A DNA stretch of 28,081 nt from Synergistaceae bacterium (GCA_009778055.1 WRKN01000004.1:1-28081), one strand, 5' to 3'. Shown: positions 6,723-15,342, counted from the stretch's first letter. Notes: generated from the letters alone by a model not told the origin. Program-made: numbers and translations.

Positions 6723-8063
6723 CTATATGCCCATAATCATCTTCGCTATTGAAAAATAAATAATCAACGAAGCGCCGTCAACTATGGTGGTAATTATCGG
6801 GGCCGCCATAATGGCCGGGTCGAGTTTCATTTTTTTCGCGGCAAGCGGAAGGAGGCAGCCGACGGTTTTCGATATGATAACCGTGGCTATCAAACTCAGC
6901 GATACCGTTATGCCCAGCAGGTAGTCCCTGTTATTCATTATGTAAACGCGGGCAAAATTGACGGCCCCCAGGGCAAGCCCGCATAAAACGGCAACGCGCG
7001 CCTCGCGCCACAGCACGTTCAGAATGTCCTTGAAGTGTATTTCATCCAGGGCTATCCCGCGGATGATCAATGTGGACGACTGAGCGCCGGCGTTGCCGCC
7101 CGTGTCCATAAGCATCGGTATAAACGCCACAAGCGCGGGCAAAATGGCGAGCGAATCCTCAAAGCCGGAAATTATGCTTCCGGTAATCGTCGCGGACAGC
7201 ATGAGGAACATCAGCCAGAAGATGCGGTTGCGCGAGTGCGTCAACACTCCCGTTTTCATATACGGTTCTTCGGACGGGTTGAGGGCGCCCATCTTTTCAA
7301 AGTCCTCGGTGTTTTCTTCTTCGATGACCTGCACAATGTCGTCGACCGTGACAATGCCCACAAGCCGCCGCTCCTTATCCACCACCGGCAGGGCCAGCAG
7401 GCTGTATTTCTTGAACAGGTCGGCGATGGCTTCCTGGTCCTCGGTCGTGTGCGCGAAAATCAGGTTCGTGTCCATAATATCGGCAATCCTGTCCTGCGGC
7501 TTCGACAGCATAAGCGTTTTCGCGGACACCACCCCGACAAGCAGCTTGCCGCGCCTGACCACATAACACGTGTAAATCGTCTCCTTGTTTACGCCCGTCG
7601 ACCTTATGCTGTCGAAAGCCTCTTTGACCGTGGAGTCCTCTTTCAAAGCCACATACTCGGTCGTCATGATACTGCCCGCGGAATCCTCGGGATATTGAAG
7701 AAGCTGATTGATAAGCCGGCGCTTGTCCTCGTTTACGTTCTGCAGCACGCGCTTTACGACGTTCGCCGGCATTTCCTCGATGAAGTCGACGGCGTCGTCA
7801 ACAAACAGCCCGCTGACGATTTTCCCGACCTCCGCGTCCGTCAGGGCCTCCACGATTATCTGCTGCTTTTCGGGAACTATATATGAAAAAACGTCGGCGG
7901 CAATGCTTTTCGGCAGGAGCCTGAATATCTGAACGGCTTTTTCCTTGTCGAGAAGCTCAAAAGCGTCGGCAACATCCACCGTATTCATTTTCGCGGTCAA
8001 TTCCTGCAGCTTTGTCGGGTTGACGTGATGTTCGTTCATAAGTTCCAAAACGTCTTCAATCAT
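6723..8063 (-). CDS. mgtE: Magnesium transporter MgtE
   Basis: A 446-residue Mg2+ channel. The order is typical: an N-terminal helical superhelix domain (about 1-130), two CBS domains (about 135-255, with VVRRGKLLVGVVSAKTL and VVDKERRLVGIVTVDDI), a plug helix and five membrane helices (about 280-445). The pore signature MDTGGNAGAQSS and the Asp of the last helix (IVDGAS) are present. AAGGAGG on the minus strand precedes the ATG at 8063. The gene overlaps uvrC by 8 bases and is probably co-transcribed from it. It ends 24 bases from the convergent regulator gene, with no clear terminator between. Confidence 0.95.
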   Translation of the reverse strand: MIEDVLELMNEHHVNPTKLQELTAKMNTVDVADAFELLDKEKAVQIFRLLPKSIAADVFSYIVPEKQQIIVEALTDAEVGKIVSGLFVDDAVDFIEEMPANVVKRVLQNVNEDKRRLINQLLQYPEDSAGSIMTTEYVALKEDSTVKEAFDSIRSTGVNKETIYTCYVVRRGKLLVGVVSAKTLMLSKPQDRIADIMDTNLIFAHTTEDQEAIADLFKKYSLLALPVVDKERRLVGIVTVDDIVQVIEEENTEDFEKMGALNPSEEPYMKTGVLTHSRNRIFWLMFLMLSATITGSIISGFEDSLAILPALVAFIPMLMDTGGNAGAQSSTLIIRGIALDEIHFKDILNVLWREARVAVLCGLALGAVNFARVYIMNNRDYLLGITVSLSLIATVIISKTVGCLLPLAAKKMKLDPAIMAAPIITTIVDGASLIIYFSIAKMIMGI

Positions 8064-9618
8064 GACATTGGCCTCCTTCGGCGCGGGTTTGTCCGTCCCC
8101 GCTTCTCAGATAATCAATTATCTTCTTCGCCAGAGTTTTCCCCACTCCTATCCCTGCTCCCGACTCGGCGAGTTCCTCCGGGGTCATCATGGCGATGCGG
8201 CGGGCGCTTCCAAATTTTACCAGAAGCTGAGCGGCGCGGGCCTTGCCTATGCCGGGGATTTCCTCCAGCACGGAGCGGCGCAGGCGGCTCGCCCTGGCGT
8301 TGCGGTGCGTGGTCACCGCGTACCTGTGAACCTCGTCGCGGATACGCTGTAGGAGTTTCAGCACCGGGCTGTCGAGGGGGAGGCGCAGCGGCTCGGGTTT
8401 ATCAAAAATGCCCGGCAGAAAAATCAACTCCTCCTCTTTGGCAAGGGCTGCCACATATGGGTTTTCCGGGGGGGCGAAAGTCCCCTTGAATTTTGCCGGA
8501 ATGTCCGCTTTCAGTTCCTCCAGGGACTTCATGGCAAATTCAAGCTGCACCGGGCCGCCGTCTATAAGTATAAACTGGGGCATGGGCTCCGCGTTGTCCA
8601 GGACGCGGCGGTAGCGGCGCAAAACAGTCTCCTGCATGGAGCGGAAGTCGTCCGTCTCCCCCTCCGCCAGGGAGCGTATCTTGAACCTGCGGTACAGCGA
8701 CGGGTTCGGCCCGCCCTGCTCGAACACCACGCAGCACCCATAGGTTTCGCGCCCGGACATATGTGATATGTCGAAGGCGTCGATTCGCCAGGGGAGGGTG
8801 TTCAGGCCGAACGTTTCCTGCATTTTCGTCAGCGCCTGCCAGGTTTCGGAGTCAAGGTCCTCCTGCAGAGGCTCGGACACGCGCTGGCGCGACACCTTCC
8901 AGAGCGCCCTTATCGTGTCGCGGCAGCGCGCGGCCTCCTCGAACGCCATGTTTTTCGCGGCCGCGTCCATCCGGCGGCGCATACGCTCCACCAGCTCCCC
9001 CGTGCTGCCCTGAAGCAAAAGGACGACGTCGTTCACCCGGTCGCGGTACTCGGCCTCCGACGCGCGGCGGGCGCACACACCCATGCAGCGCGAGAGCGCG
9101 TACTCGATGCAGGGGCGTTTATCCGGGTTGACCCTCAGCGTCTCGGTTTTGCAGTTTCTGAGGGGAAAATAACGCTCTATCAGGCGCAGGAGGGTTCGTA
9201 TGTTGCCCGCGCTGACGTAAGGGCCGAACCATATAGACCCGTCGTTCTCCTTTTTGCGCGTCACGACCAGACGGGGGAAGGTTTCGTTCGTCACGCGGAT
9301 GTAGGGGTAGCGGTCTGTCATCTTGAGGTCGACGTTGAAGAACGGAGAGTATCTCTTTATCAGCTTTGCCTCGACTATCAGGGCCTCGGCCTCCGTCTCC
9401 GTCCGCAGGATCGCTATGTCGTCGATCATCTCGACGAGCTTGCGCAGGCGCGGGGAGGCGTAGGCAAAGTCAGAGTGCCTGAAATAAGAGGCGACCCTGC
9501 GCTTCAGCCTCTTGGCTTTGCCTATATAGATAACTTCCCGTTCGGAGTTCCGCATTATATATACCCCGGGTTTGTCGGGAAGGTTCTTTAAGATGGCCGC
9601 GACGTTTGGTTTTATCAT
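8056..9618 (-). CDS. uvrC: Excinuclease ABC subunit C
   Basis: A 520-residue subunit of the UvrABC nucleotide-excision repair nuclease, somewhat shorter than the usual 590-620. It has the GIY-YIG nuclease (GVY 18-20, YIG 31-33), the cysteine cluster around RNC...RPC...RCMGVC, a UVR motif (MAFEEAARCRDTIRAL), the RNase H-like second nuclease (DAFDISHMSG and LIDGGPVQL) and C-terminal helix-hairpin-helix motifs (EIPGIGKARAAQLL). All catalytic parts appear intact. No Shine-Dalgarno precedes ATG 9618; see the -10 site at 9626-9631. Confidence 0.95.
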   Translation of the reverse strand: MIKPNVAAILKNLPDKPGVYIMRNSEREVIYIGKAKRLKRRVASYFRHSDFAYASPRLRKLVEMIDDIAILRTETEAEALIVEAKLIKRYSPFFNVDLKMTDRYPYIRVTNETFPRLVVTRKKENDGSIWFGPYVSAGNIRTLLRLIERYFPLRNCKTETLRVNPDKRPCIEYALSRCMGVCARRASEAEYRDRVNDVVLLLQGSTGELVERMRRRMDAAAKNMAFEEAARCRDTIRALWKVSRQRVSEPLQEDLDSETWQALTKMQETFGLNTLPWRIDAFDISHMSGRETYGCCVVFEQGGPNPSLYRRFKIRSLAEGETDDFRSMQETVLRRYRRVLDNAEPMPQFILIDGGPVQLEFAMKSLEELKADIPAKFKGTFAPPENPYVAALAKEEELIFLPGIFDKPEPLRLPLDSPVLKLLQRIRDEVHRYAVTTHRNARASRLRRSVLEEIPGIGKARAAQLLVKFGSARRIAMMTPEELAESGAGIGVGKTLAKKIIDYLRSGDGQTRAEGGQCHD

Positions 9619-9631
9619 GTGTCGTATTCTA
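9619..9631 (-). promoter_or_regulatory. Possible leaderless promoter of uvrC
   Basis: On the minus strand TAGAAT (9631-9626) is followed by seven bases and then the uvrC ATG, so transcription would begin at or next to the start codon. No Shine-Dalgarno is present. A good -35 hexamer is not seen. Confidence 0.3.
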
Positions 9632-9680
9632 TCAAAAATTATGGCTCAACCTCGCCTTTTATGCCCACGTTTGCCCGTAT

Positions 9681-9689
9681 TGGTATAAA
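9681..9689 (+). promoter_or_regulatory. Extended -10 promoter of the phosphofructokinase gene
   Basis: TGGTATAAA, an extended -10 (TGn plus TATAAA), with no clear -35. The predicted start would be near 9696. It lies divergent to uvrC in a gap of about 110 bases. Confidence 0.45.
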
Positions 9690-9732
9690 ATAGGGGCAGG
9701 AATATTGAAACATGAAAGGGGATCGGGCAGGT

Positions 9733-10947
9733 ATGGGAAAGGTGAAGAATATCGGCATCATAACGTCGGGGGGTGACTGCGGCGGGCTTAACGCTGTTGT
9801 GCGCGGCGCGGCAAAGGCGGCTATAGCGCGTGGGATCGGGGCTTACGTAATACCCAACGGTTACGCCGGGCTGTATAACCTGGTGAACTTCGACAAGCTG
9901 GTGCAGTTGGACGTGCAGCGCACCGACCAGATCAACTCCGCCTTAGCGGGAAGCGAAGCCGGGCACAGCCGCGTCAAAATTTCCAAGATCAAAGACCCCG
10001 ACAAGTACAACCGCATCGCGCAGGGGCTGCGTAAGTTCAACATCGACGGGCTGGTGATATCCGGCGGCGACGACACGGGCAGCGTGGTGGTCGACCTGGT
10101 GAAGAACGGGATATCGTGCGTCCACGCGCCCAAGACGATGGACCTCGACCTTCAGACCTACTCCGTGGGCGGGGACTCCACTATCAACAAAATCGCGCGT
10201 ATTGTAGAGGAAATCAAAACGACGGGCAAAACTCACAACCGAGTGATGGTCGTCGAGGTGTTCGGGCGCTACGCGGGGCACACCGCCTTTCGCGGCGGCA
10301 TAGCCTCCGACGCGGACTGCATACTGATCCCGGAGGTCGCCGTTGATTTCAACGCGGTGTACGCTCACATAAAGAGCCATTTTCTACGCCGCATAATGAA
10401 CTCCGACGTCAGGGCCGGAACTTACGTGATAGTGGTGGCCGAGGGCGTACGCGGCGAGGACGGCGAGATTTTTTCGGACGGCAGCGGCGGAGTGGACTCC
10501 TTCGGGCACACCAAACTTGCCGGCGCGGCCCGTTTTGTCCGCCAGCGCATCAATGACATGATGAAGAAGGACCCCGATATCCGCAAATTCATGGAGGACT
10601 CCGGCATGTTCGTCGAGGGAGTTTTCGAGACGCCGGAAGTGCGTGAGATCACGCCGGGGCACATGGTACGCAGCGGCGAATCGTCGGCCTACGACGTGAG
10701 CTTCGGCAAGGAAGCGGGCGCGTCCGCCGTTCTCTTGCTCGAAGAGGGCCTGAGCGGCGTTACGGTGGTGGGGATAAACGGCGGAAAAATCCGTTACATC
10801 CCGACAGAAGAAGCCATCGTGCAGCGCTTCGTAGACCTTGACGTCGTTTCGTTCTACGAACAGATGGATGTGTGCTTCGGACGCAAGCCGCAGCCTTACG
10901 CGCCCACGTTTGAAAAACACGAAGGCAAGATTGACAGGTTCATGTAA
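9733..10947 (+). CDS. pfp: Phosphofructokinase, probably pyrophosphate-dependent
   Basis: A 404-residue member of the PFK-A family that phosphorylates fructose 6-phosphate. It has the phosphoryl-donor loop TSGGDCGGLN (11-20), GGDDT (111-115), PKTMDLD (133-139) and the sugar-binding EVFGRYAGH. Asp in GGDDT (ATP enzymes have Gly) together with Lys in PKT is the accepted signature of PPi rather than ATP use, so the enzyme is probably reversible. The usual TIDND is TMDLD here, an Asn-to-Leu change beside the catalytic Asp. Start: ATG 9733 fits the family N-terminus (KNIGIITSGGD) and has AAAGGGGA upstream; ATG 9712 in the same frame is possible. Confidence 0.9.
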   Translation: MGKVKNIGIITSGGDCGGLNAVVRGAAKAAIARGIGAYVIPNGYAGLYNLVNFDKLVQLDVQRTDQINSALAGSEAGHSRVKISKIKDPDKYNRIAQGLRKFNIDGLVISGGDDTGSVVVDLVKNGISCVHAPKTMDLDLQTYSVGGDSTINKIARIVEEIKTTGKTHNRVMVVEVFGRYAGHTAFRGGIASDADCILIPEVAVDFNAVYAHIKSHFLRRIMNSDVRAGTYVIVVAEGVRGEDGEIFSDGSGGVDSFGHTKLAGAARFVRQRINDMMKKDPDIRKFMEDSGMFVEGVFETPEVREITPGHMVRSGESSAYDVSFGKEAGASAVLLLEEGLSGVTVVGINGGKIRYIPTEEAIVQRFVDLDVVSFYEQMDVCFGRKPQPYAPTFEKHEGKIDRFM

Positions 10948-10955
10948 AAATAAAC

Positions 10956-10983
10956 GCCCTCCGGCAGAGCACCGCCGGAGGGC
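10956..10983 (+). terminator. Strong hairpin between pfp and def
   Basis: A perfect 10-bp stem, GCCCTCCGGC (10956-10965) and GCCGGAGGGC (10974-10983), with an 8-nt loop. No T-run follows, so it may be a weak or factor-dependent terminator, or an RNA-stabilising or processing structure at the end of the pfp message. Confidence 0.5.
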
Positions 10984-11002
10984 CGTATGGGATATGAGCT
11001 GA

Positions 11003-11545
11003 ATGAAATCCAGAGACGTTAAGCCCAAAGCCTCAGGCAAAGCGGTTGCCGGGGCGTTTAAGGTCAAAGTTTACCCCGACTCCGCGTTGAAGACGCCGGC
11101 TGAGGACATTGAGTGCTTTGACGAAAACCTCGTCAAATTCGTGGAAAAGCTGCACGAGACCATGAGCGCCCACGATGGTGTCGGGCTGGCCGCGACGCAG
11201 GTCGGCGTGTTGAAAAAAATCGCCCTGGTCGAGTTTGAAAACGAGCTTTACGTATTGATAAACCCAAGGCTTCTCAGCCAGGAAGGCGTGCAGGAGGGGG
11301 ACGAGGGATGCCTCAGTTTTCCCGGTATATACGCGCCGGTGAAACGCCCGCTCCGTATCTCCGTCTCCACCCTCGACATAAGCGGCGCGGAGATGATATA
11401 CGATGTGGAGGGCTTTCTTGCGCGCGCGTTCCTTCACGAAATGGATCACCTGGAGGGCAGGCTTTTCATTGAACACCTGTCGGGGCTCAAACGGGGCATG
11501 ATACGTAAAAAAATGTACAAACGCGCCGTGGGGGATGAATACTGA
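11003..11545 (+). CDS. def: Peptide deformylase
   Basis: A 180-residue metalloenzyme that removes the formyl group from nascent N-terminal methionine. All three motifs are present: GVGLAATQ (59-66), EGCLS (101-105, metal ligand Cys103) and HEMDH (145-149). It carries about 18 extra basic residues before the usual start (FKVKVYPD). No other in-frame ATG offers a shorter start, and the ribosome site is weak. fmt begins 3 bases after its stop, the common def-fmt pairing. Confidence 0.95.
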   Translation: MKSRDVKPKASGKAVAGAFKVKVYPDSALKTPAEDIECFDENLVKFVEKLHETMSAHDGVGLAATQVGVLKKIALVEFENELYVLINPRLLSQEGVQEGDEGCLSFPGIYAPVKRPLRISVSTLDISGAEMIYDVEGFLARAFLHEMDHLEGRLFIEHLSGLKRGMIRKKMYKRAVGDEY

Positions 11546-11548
11546 ATC

Positions 11549-12496
11549 ATGAGGATATGGTTCATGGGCGGCGGCGATTTCGCCGCTTCCTGTCTTTTTT
11601 ATTTAGTTACAATGAACGGGGGCCTGCGGTTTGAAAAAATAATCACAGGCGAACCCACTCAGGCGGGGAGAGGGCTGAGGGAGCGGGTATCGGCGGTCGA
11701 GCGCGCCGCCGGCGAACTGGGGTTGGCCGTTGAGCGCACGGGGCCGTTACGCAGTAACGAGCCTCTTAAAAATGCCATGATATCCGAGCCGCCCGACCTC
11801 GTTTTTGTCATTGACTTTGCCCAGATGATCGGCGAACCGTTCTTGAACGGCCCGAAGCACGGGTGTCTGAACGTCCATCCGTCGCTGCTTCCGCGCTGGA
11901 GGGGGGCGGCGCCTGTGCAGCGCGCCATACTGAGCGGGGATACAGCGGCGGGAGTAACCGTCTTCCGCCTTGTCAAAGAAATGGACGCCGGGCCTATCCT
12001 GGCCCAGACCGAAATATCTTTGCCTGTCCTGACGGATTCCAGTGAATTATTTCAAACCCTTGCTTTCGAGGGTAGCCAAATTGCCATACAAAGTGTAAAC
12101 TTAATCATATCAGGCAGCTATCATTATTCAGAACAAAATTCCAAATTAGTTACTTACGCCGCCAAGCTGGACAAGGAAGAAGCGCGGATATTGTGGGATC
12201 GGGACGGTCTTTCGGTTCATAATACGGTGAGGGCTTTTGCGTCTTCTTTCGGGGCTTTTGTGATGGTTGCGGGCAAAAGGCTCAAAGTGTGGCGTACCGC
12301 CCCGGATACCGGCGAGGGAGCGCCGGGAACCGTGCTCTGCCTTACCGGCGGCGACCCGTTGGTCGCCTGCGGCAAGGGCGCGGTACGGCTGATGGAAGTG
12401 CAAAACGAGGGCAAACGCAGGGTCAGCGGAGCCGAATGGTTCAGGGGTACACGCTTAAAAGAAGGAGACGTCTTGACTACTTTGAATACGAATTGA
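11549..12496 (+). CDS. fmt: Methionyl-tRNA formyltransferase
   Basis: A 315-residue enzyme that formylates initiator Met-tRNA using 10-formyl-tetrahydrofolate. The catalytic triad is visible: N108 and H110 (CLNVHPSLLP) and D146 (EMDAGPIL), with RWRGAAPVQ after the SLLP loop. The C-terminal OB-like domain spans about 205-310. A stretch at about 12040-12165, encoding the linker between the domains, is much richer in AT (about 40% GC by hand count) than the rest of the gene. The product completes the formyl-Met cycle with def upstream. Confidence 0.94.
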   Translation: MRIWFMGGGDFAASCLFYLVTMNGGLRFEKIITGEPTQAGRGLRERVSAVERAAGELGLAVERTGPLRSNEPLKNAMISEPPDLVFVIDFAQMIGEPFLNGPKHGCLNVHPSLLPRWRGAAPVQRAILSGDTAAGVTVFRLVKEMDAGPILAQTEISLPVLTDSSELFQTLAFEGSQIAIQSVNLIISGSYHYSEQNSKLVTYAAKLDKEEARILWDRDGLSVHNTVRAFASSFGAFVMVAGKRLKVWRTAPDTGEGAPGTVLCLTGGDPLVACGKGAVRLMEVQNEGKRRVSGAEWFRGTRLKEGDVLTTLNTN

Positions 12497-12509
12497 GGTG
12501 TGATTTTCT

Positions 12510-13256
12510 ATGGAAGACGGCTTGTTGGGCGACATTTTCGCGGCCTGCTGCCGTGAGTGGCCGCAGACGACAGCGGTCACGGGGGCGCTCGGTTCCGGCA
12601 AAACCGAATTCGTTTTGAACCTCGCCGGAGGTTTGAAAAAAATCGGCCGGCGTGTCGTCATAGCTGACGCTGACATTATCAATCCATATTTTTGTATCCG
12701 TCAAATAACAAAATCCCTTGAACAAGAAGGTTTTACCATTTTAACCCCTCCGAAAAACGCGAAGTGGTCCGATATGTCCGTCATAAACGCGGCCATAGGG
12801 AACACCATCGCCGGGGTGTCCTCCGGGCTGTACGACCACCTTATCCTGGACGTCGGCGGCGGCGCCGGCGGCGTAAAGGCTTTGAAGCAGTTCGAGCCTG
12901 ATATCCTGTCCGTGAGTCACCAGCTCATTCTTACAGTAAACGCCTATCGTCCCAAAACCTCGACGCCGGACGGCATTAAACGCATGGCGGCTCAAATGGA
13001 GGCTCTTTGCGGTATAAAAATCGGCGCGCTCGTCTCCAATTCGCACGTCATGGAGCCTACCACGGCGGCGGACGTCGCCCGCGGACTCGACGTAGTGCTG
13101 GAAGCCGGAAAAAGCATGAATCTGCCGGTACTCTGCGCGACGGTCGTCCCCGGGCTGTACGAGGAAACGCGCGCCCTTTTAAAGGATATTGTGCCGGTGT
13201 GGCCTCTGGTCAGGTTTATGAAACGCCCCTGGGAAGGTTCTGAAATCTGGTCATAA
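12510..13256 (+). CDS. MinD/CobQ-like P-loop ATPase linked to the oxidoreductase operon
   Basis: A 248-residue protein of the SIMIBI P-loop class. The Walker A is GALGSGKTE (26-34), without the extra Lys of classical deviant KGGxGKT motifs. ADADIINPYF (about 50-59) corresponds to the switch I Asp region and HLILDVGGGAGG to Walker B and switch II. It has no membrane segment or cysteine cluster. It begins 13 bases after fmt (GAGGTGTG site) and ends 22 bases before the ferredoxin subunit. A role in maturation, cofactor insertion or regulation of the 2-oxoacid:ferredoxin oxidoreductase is suggested by position only. Confidence 0.75.
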   Translation: MEDGLLGDIFAACCREWPQTTAVTGALGSGKTEFVLNLAGGLKKIGRRVVIADADIINPYFCIRQITKSLEQEGFTILTPPKNAKWSDMSVINAAIGNTIAGVSSGLYDHLILDVGGGAGGVKALKQFEPDILSVSHQLILTVNAYRPKTSTPDGIKRMAAQMEALCGIKIGALVSNSHVMEPTTAADVARGLDVVLEAGKSMNLPVLCATVVPGLYEETRALLKDIVPVWPLVRFMKRPWEGSEIWS

Positions 13257-13278
13257 TTATAAGAAAGGAGTCCTTGCA

Positions 13279-13494
13279 ATGGCAAAAGGGCGTGTGACGG
13301 TCAGGGAGGAGTACTGCAAAAGCTGCGGGCTGTGTGTAGCCGTGTGCCCGGCGAAGATCATGAGGATTTCCGAGCGCATCAACCCGAAGGGTCATCGTCC
13401 GGTCGAGCAGGGCGACGCTGAGAAGTGCGTGGGGTGCGCCCTGTGCGCCCAAGTGTGCCCGGACGTGGCGTTGTTTGTGTATAAGAACGGCTGA
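13279..13494 (+). CDS. vorD: 2-oxoacid:ferredoxin oxidoreductase delta (ferredoxin) subunit
   Basis: A 71-residue protein with two [4Fe-4S] motifs, CKSCGLCVAVCP (about 14-25) and CVGCALCAQVCP (about 50-61). It passes electrons from the TPP-containing catalytic subunits to free ferredoxin. AAAGGAG precedes ATG 13279. First of four consecutive subunit genes. VOR (branched-chain 2-oxoacids) and KOR (2-oxoglutarate) deltas look alike, so the symbol is provisional. Confidence 0.85.
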   Translation: MAKGRVTVREEYCKSCGLCVAVCPAKIMRISERINPKGHRPVEQGDAEKCVGCALCAQVCPDVALFVYKNG

Positions 13495-13506
13495 GGAGGT
13501 GCTGGT

Positions 13507-14586
13507 ATGGGCAAGTCTTTGATGAAGGGGACAGAGGCGATTGCGGAGGCCGCGATTCAGGCCGGGTGCAAGTACTTCTTCGGTTATCCCATCACTCCGC
13601 AGAACGAGATACTGGAGTACATGTCGACCCGCCTGCCCGAGGTGGGCGGTGTTTACGTACAGGCGGAAAGCGAGATTGCCTCTATCAACATGGTCATGGG
13701 CGGGGGCTCCACCGGTTACAGGGTGATGACCACGTCCTCTAGCCCCGGCATTTCCCTGATGTCCGAGGGAATTTCCTACATCGCCATGGCGGAAATTCCC
13801 TGCGTTATCGTGAACGTAGCGCGCGGCGGCCCCGGCCTGGGGAACATCCTGCCCGCGCAGGGCGACTATAACCAGGCCACCCGCGGCGGCGGGCATGGGG
13901 ACTACCGTATGCTGGTCATGTCGCCGGGTAACCTGCAGGAAGCCGTCAACCTGACGCAGGACGCCTTTGAGCTGTCTCAGAAGTACAGTATGCCGGTCAT
14001 GGTTCTGGTTGACGGTTTCCTGGGGCAGATGATGGAGGCCGTGGAGATATCGCCGCGAAAGGCCGAAGACCCGTCGGTCAACGCCGCCTGGGCCCTGGGC
14101 TGGTGGAAGGAAAGGGGCGGGAAGCGCGCGACGGTTTACAGCATGTATTTAGACCCGGAAATCCTCGAGGCGCACAACACGCGCCTGCAGGAAAAGTACA
14201 AAATCGTCAAGGCAAACGAGGCGCGTTTCGAGCACTACATGGCGGACGACGCCGAACTGCTGCTGACGTCATACGGAACGACCAGCCGCGTATGCCGCTC
14301 GGCAATAAACAACCTCCGCGAGGAGGGATATAAGGTTGGAATGATGCGTCCGTTGACGGTTTGGCCGTTCCCGTCCGCCGGTTTGTCCCGATTACCGGAA
14401 TGCGTGAAGGGCATCCTCGACGTGGAAATGAGCGCCGCTTTCCCGATGGCCGACGACGTGCGCATATCTCTGACCAGAAACATCCCAATTTTCACGACGG
14501 GCCGGTGGGGCGGTTTTTCTCCGACCGTGCGCCAGATAGAGGACAAGTGCAGAGAAGTGCTGAGGGAGGTGTCCCAAGATGAGTGA
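13507..14586 (+). CDS. vorB: 2-oxoacid:ferredoxin oxidoreductase alpha subunit (VorB/KorA type)
   Basis: A 359-residue subunit of the enzyme that oxidatively decarboxylates 2-oxoacids to acyl-CoA and reduced ferredoxin. It starts with MKGTEAIAEAAIQAGCKYFF and GYPITPQNE, the typical pyrimidine-binding domain of the POR superfamily. VQAESEIASINMVMG and TTSSSPGISLMSEGISY follow, and the C-terminal transketolase-like domain begins near residue 250. GAGGAGGTG precedes ATG 13507. Substrate cannot be fixed from sequence; 3-methyl-2-oxobutanoate is favoured by the amino-acid context (liv genes in the window). Confidence 0.88.
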   Translation: MGKSLMKGTEAIAEAAIQAGCKYFFGYPITPQNEILEYMSTRLPEVGGVYVQAESEIASINMVMGGGSTGYRVMTTSSSPGISLMSEGISYIAMAEIPCVIVNVARGGPGLGNILPAQGDYNQATRGGGHGDYRMLVMSPGNLQEAVNLTQDAFELSQKYSMPVMVLVDGFLGQMMEAVEISPRKAEDPSVNAAWALGWWKERGGKRATVYSMYLDPEILEAHNTRLQEKYKIVKANEARFEHYMADDAELLLTSYGTTSRVCRSAINNLREEGYKVGMMRPLTVWPFPSAGLSRLPECVKGILDVEMSAAFPMADDVRISLTRNIPIFTTGRWGGFSPTVRQIEDKCREVLREVSQDE

Positions 14587-15325
14587 AACTCAGGTTTTCA
14601 GTATGCCGAAGGTTTGGAACGCCGACACGCATACACATTACTGCCCGGGGTGCACGCATGGGGTTGTCCATCGCCTGGTTTGCGAAGCATTGGAAGACCT
14701 GGATATACAGGACAGGACGATAGGTCTGGCGCCGGTCGGCTGTTCCGTGCTGATACACCAGTATATGGATATCGACTTCATGGAGGCGGCGCACGGGCGC
14801 GCCCCGGCTGTGGCGACGGGAGTCAAGGCGGTACGCCCCGACAAGATAGTCTTCACCTATCAAGGGGACGGCGACCTTGCCTCCATCGGCCTTGCGGAGA
14901 TAATCCACGCGATGAACCGCACTTTGCCGCTCACGACGATATTTGTCAACAACGCCATATACGGCATGACGGGAGGCCAAATGGCCCCCACCACCCTATT
15001 GGGGCAAAAGTCCTCCACCTGTCCCACGGGACGTACGGCGGAGGCAAACGGCTACCCCATCAGGATGTGCGAAATGCTGGCGACCCTGGGAGGCCCCGCG
15101 TACATAGAACGAGTGTCCGTCACCAGGCCAAAGGACATCATCAAGGCAAAGCAGGCCATTTTGAAGGCTTTTAAGAACCAGATCGAGGAAAAGGGAGTAT
15201 CGTTTGTTGAGGTTCTCTCCACCTGCCCGACCAACTGGGGAATGCGCCCTGTGGACGCCTGCAGGTGGCTCGAGGAGAACATGATTCCGCACTACCCGCT
15301 GGGCGTCCATAAAGATTTCGAGTAA
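14579..15325 (+). CDS. vorA: 2-oxoacid:ferredoxin oxidoreductase beta subunit (TPP-binding)
   Basis: A 248-residue subunit that binds thiamine diphosphate. The TPP motif runs from GDGDLASIGLAEI (about 98-110) to NNAIYGMTGGQ (about 123-133), with CPGCTHG near the N-terminus. It overlaps the alpha gene by 8 bases, with GGGAGGTGT as the ribosome site. It lacks its own Fe-S motifs, as expected for enzymes with a separate delta subunit. Confidence 0.9.
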   Translation: MSETQVFSMPKVWNADTHTHYCPGCTHGVVHRLVCEALEDLDIQDRTIGLAPVGCSVLIHQYMDIDFMEAAHGRAPAVATGVKAVRPDKIVFTYQGDGDLASIGLAEIIHAMNRTLPLTTIFVNNAIYGMTGGQMAPTTLLGQKSSTCPTGRTAEANGYPIRMCEMLATLGGPAYIERVSVTRPKDIIKAKQAILKAFKNQIEEKGVSFVEVLSTCPTNWGMRPVDACRWLEENMIPHYPLGVHKDFE

Positions 15326-15342
15326 GCAAAGGACGTGATGAC

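Noticed and set aside
7035..7886. Plus-strand frame of 283 codons
   Set aside because: Antisense shadow of mgtE; its sequence is His/Arg/Gln-rich with no family resemblance, while the minus strand encodes a complete MgtE.
10384..11067. Minus-strand frame of 227 codons opposite pfp and def
   Set aside because: Shadow of the real genes on the plus strand; no ribosome site and no recognisable family.
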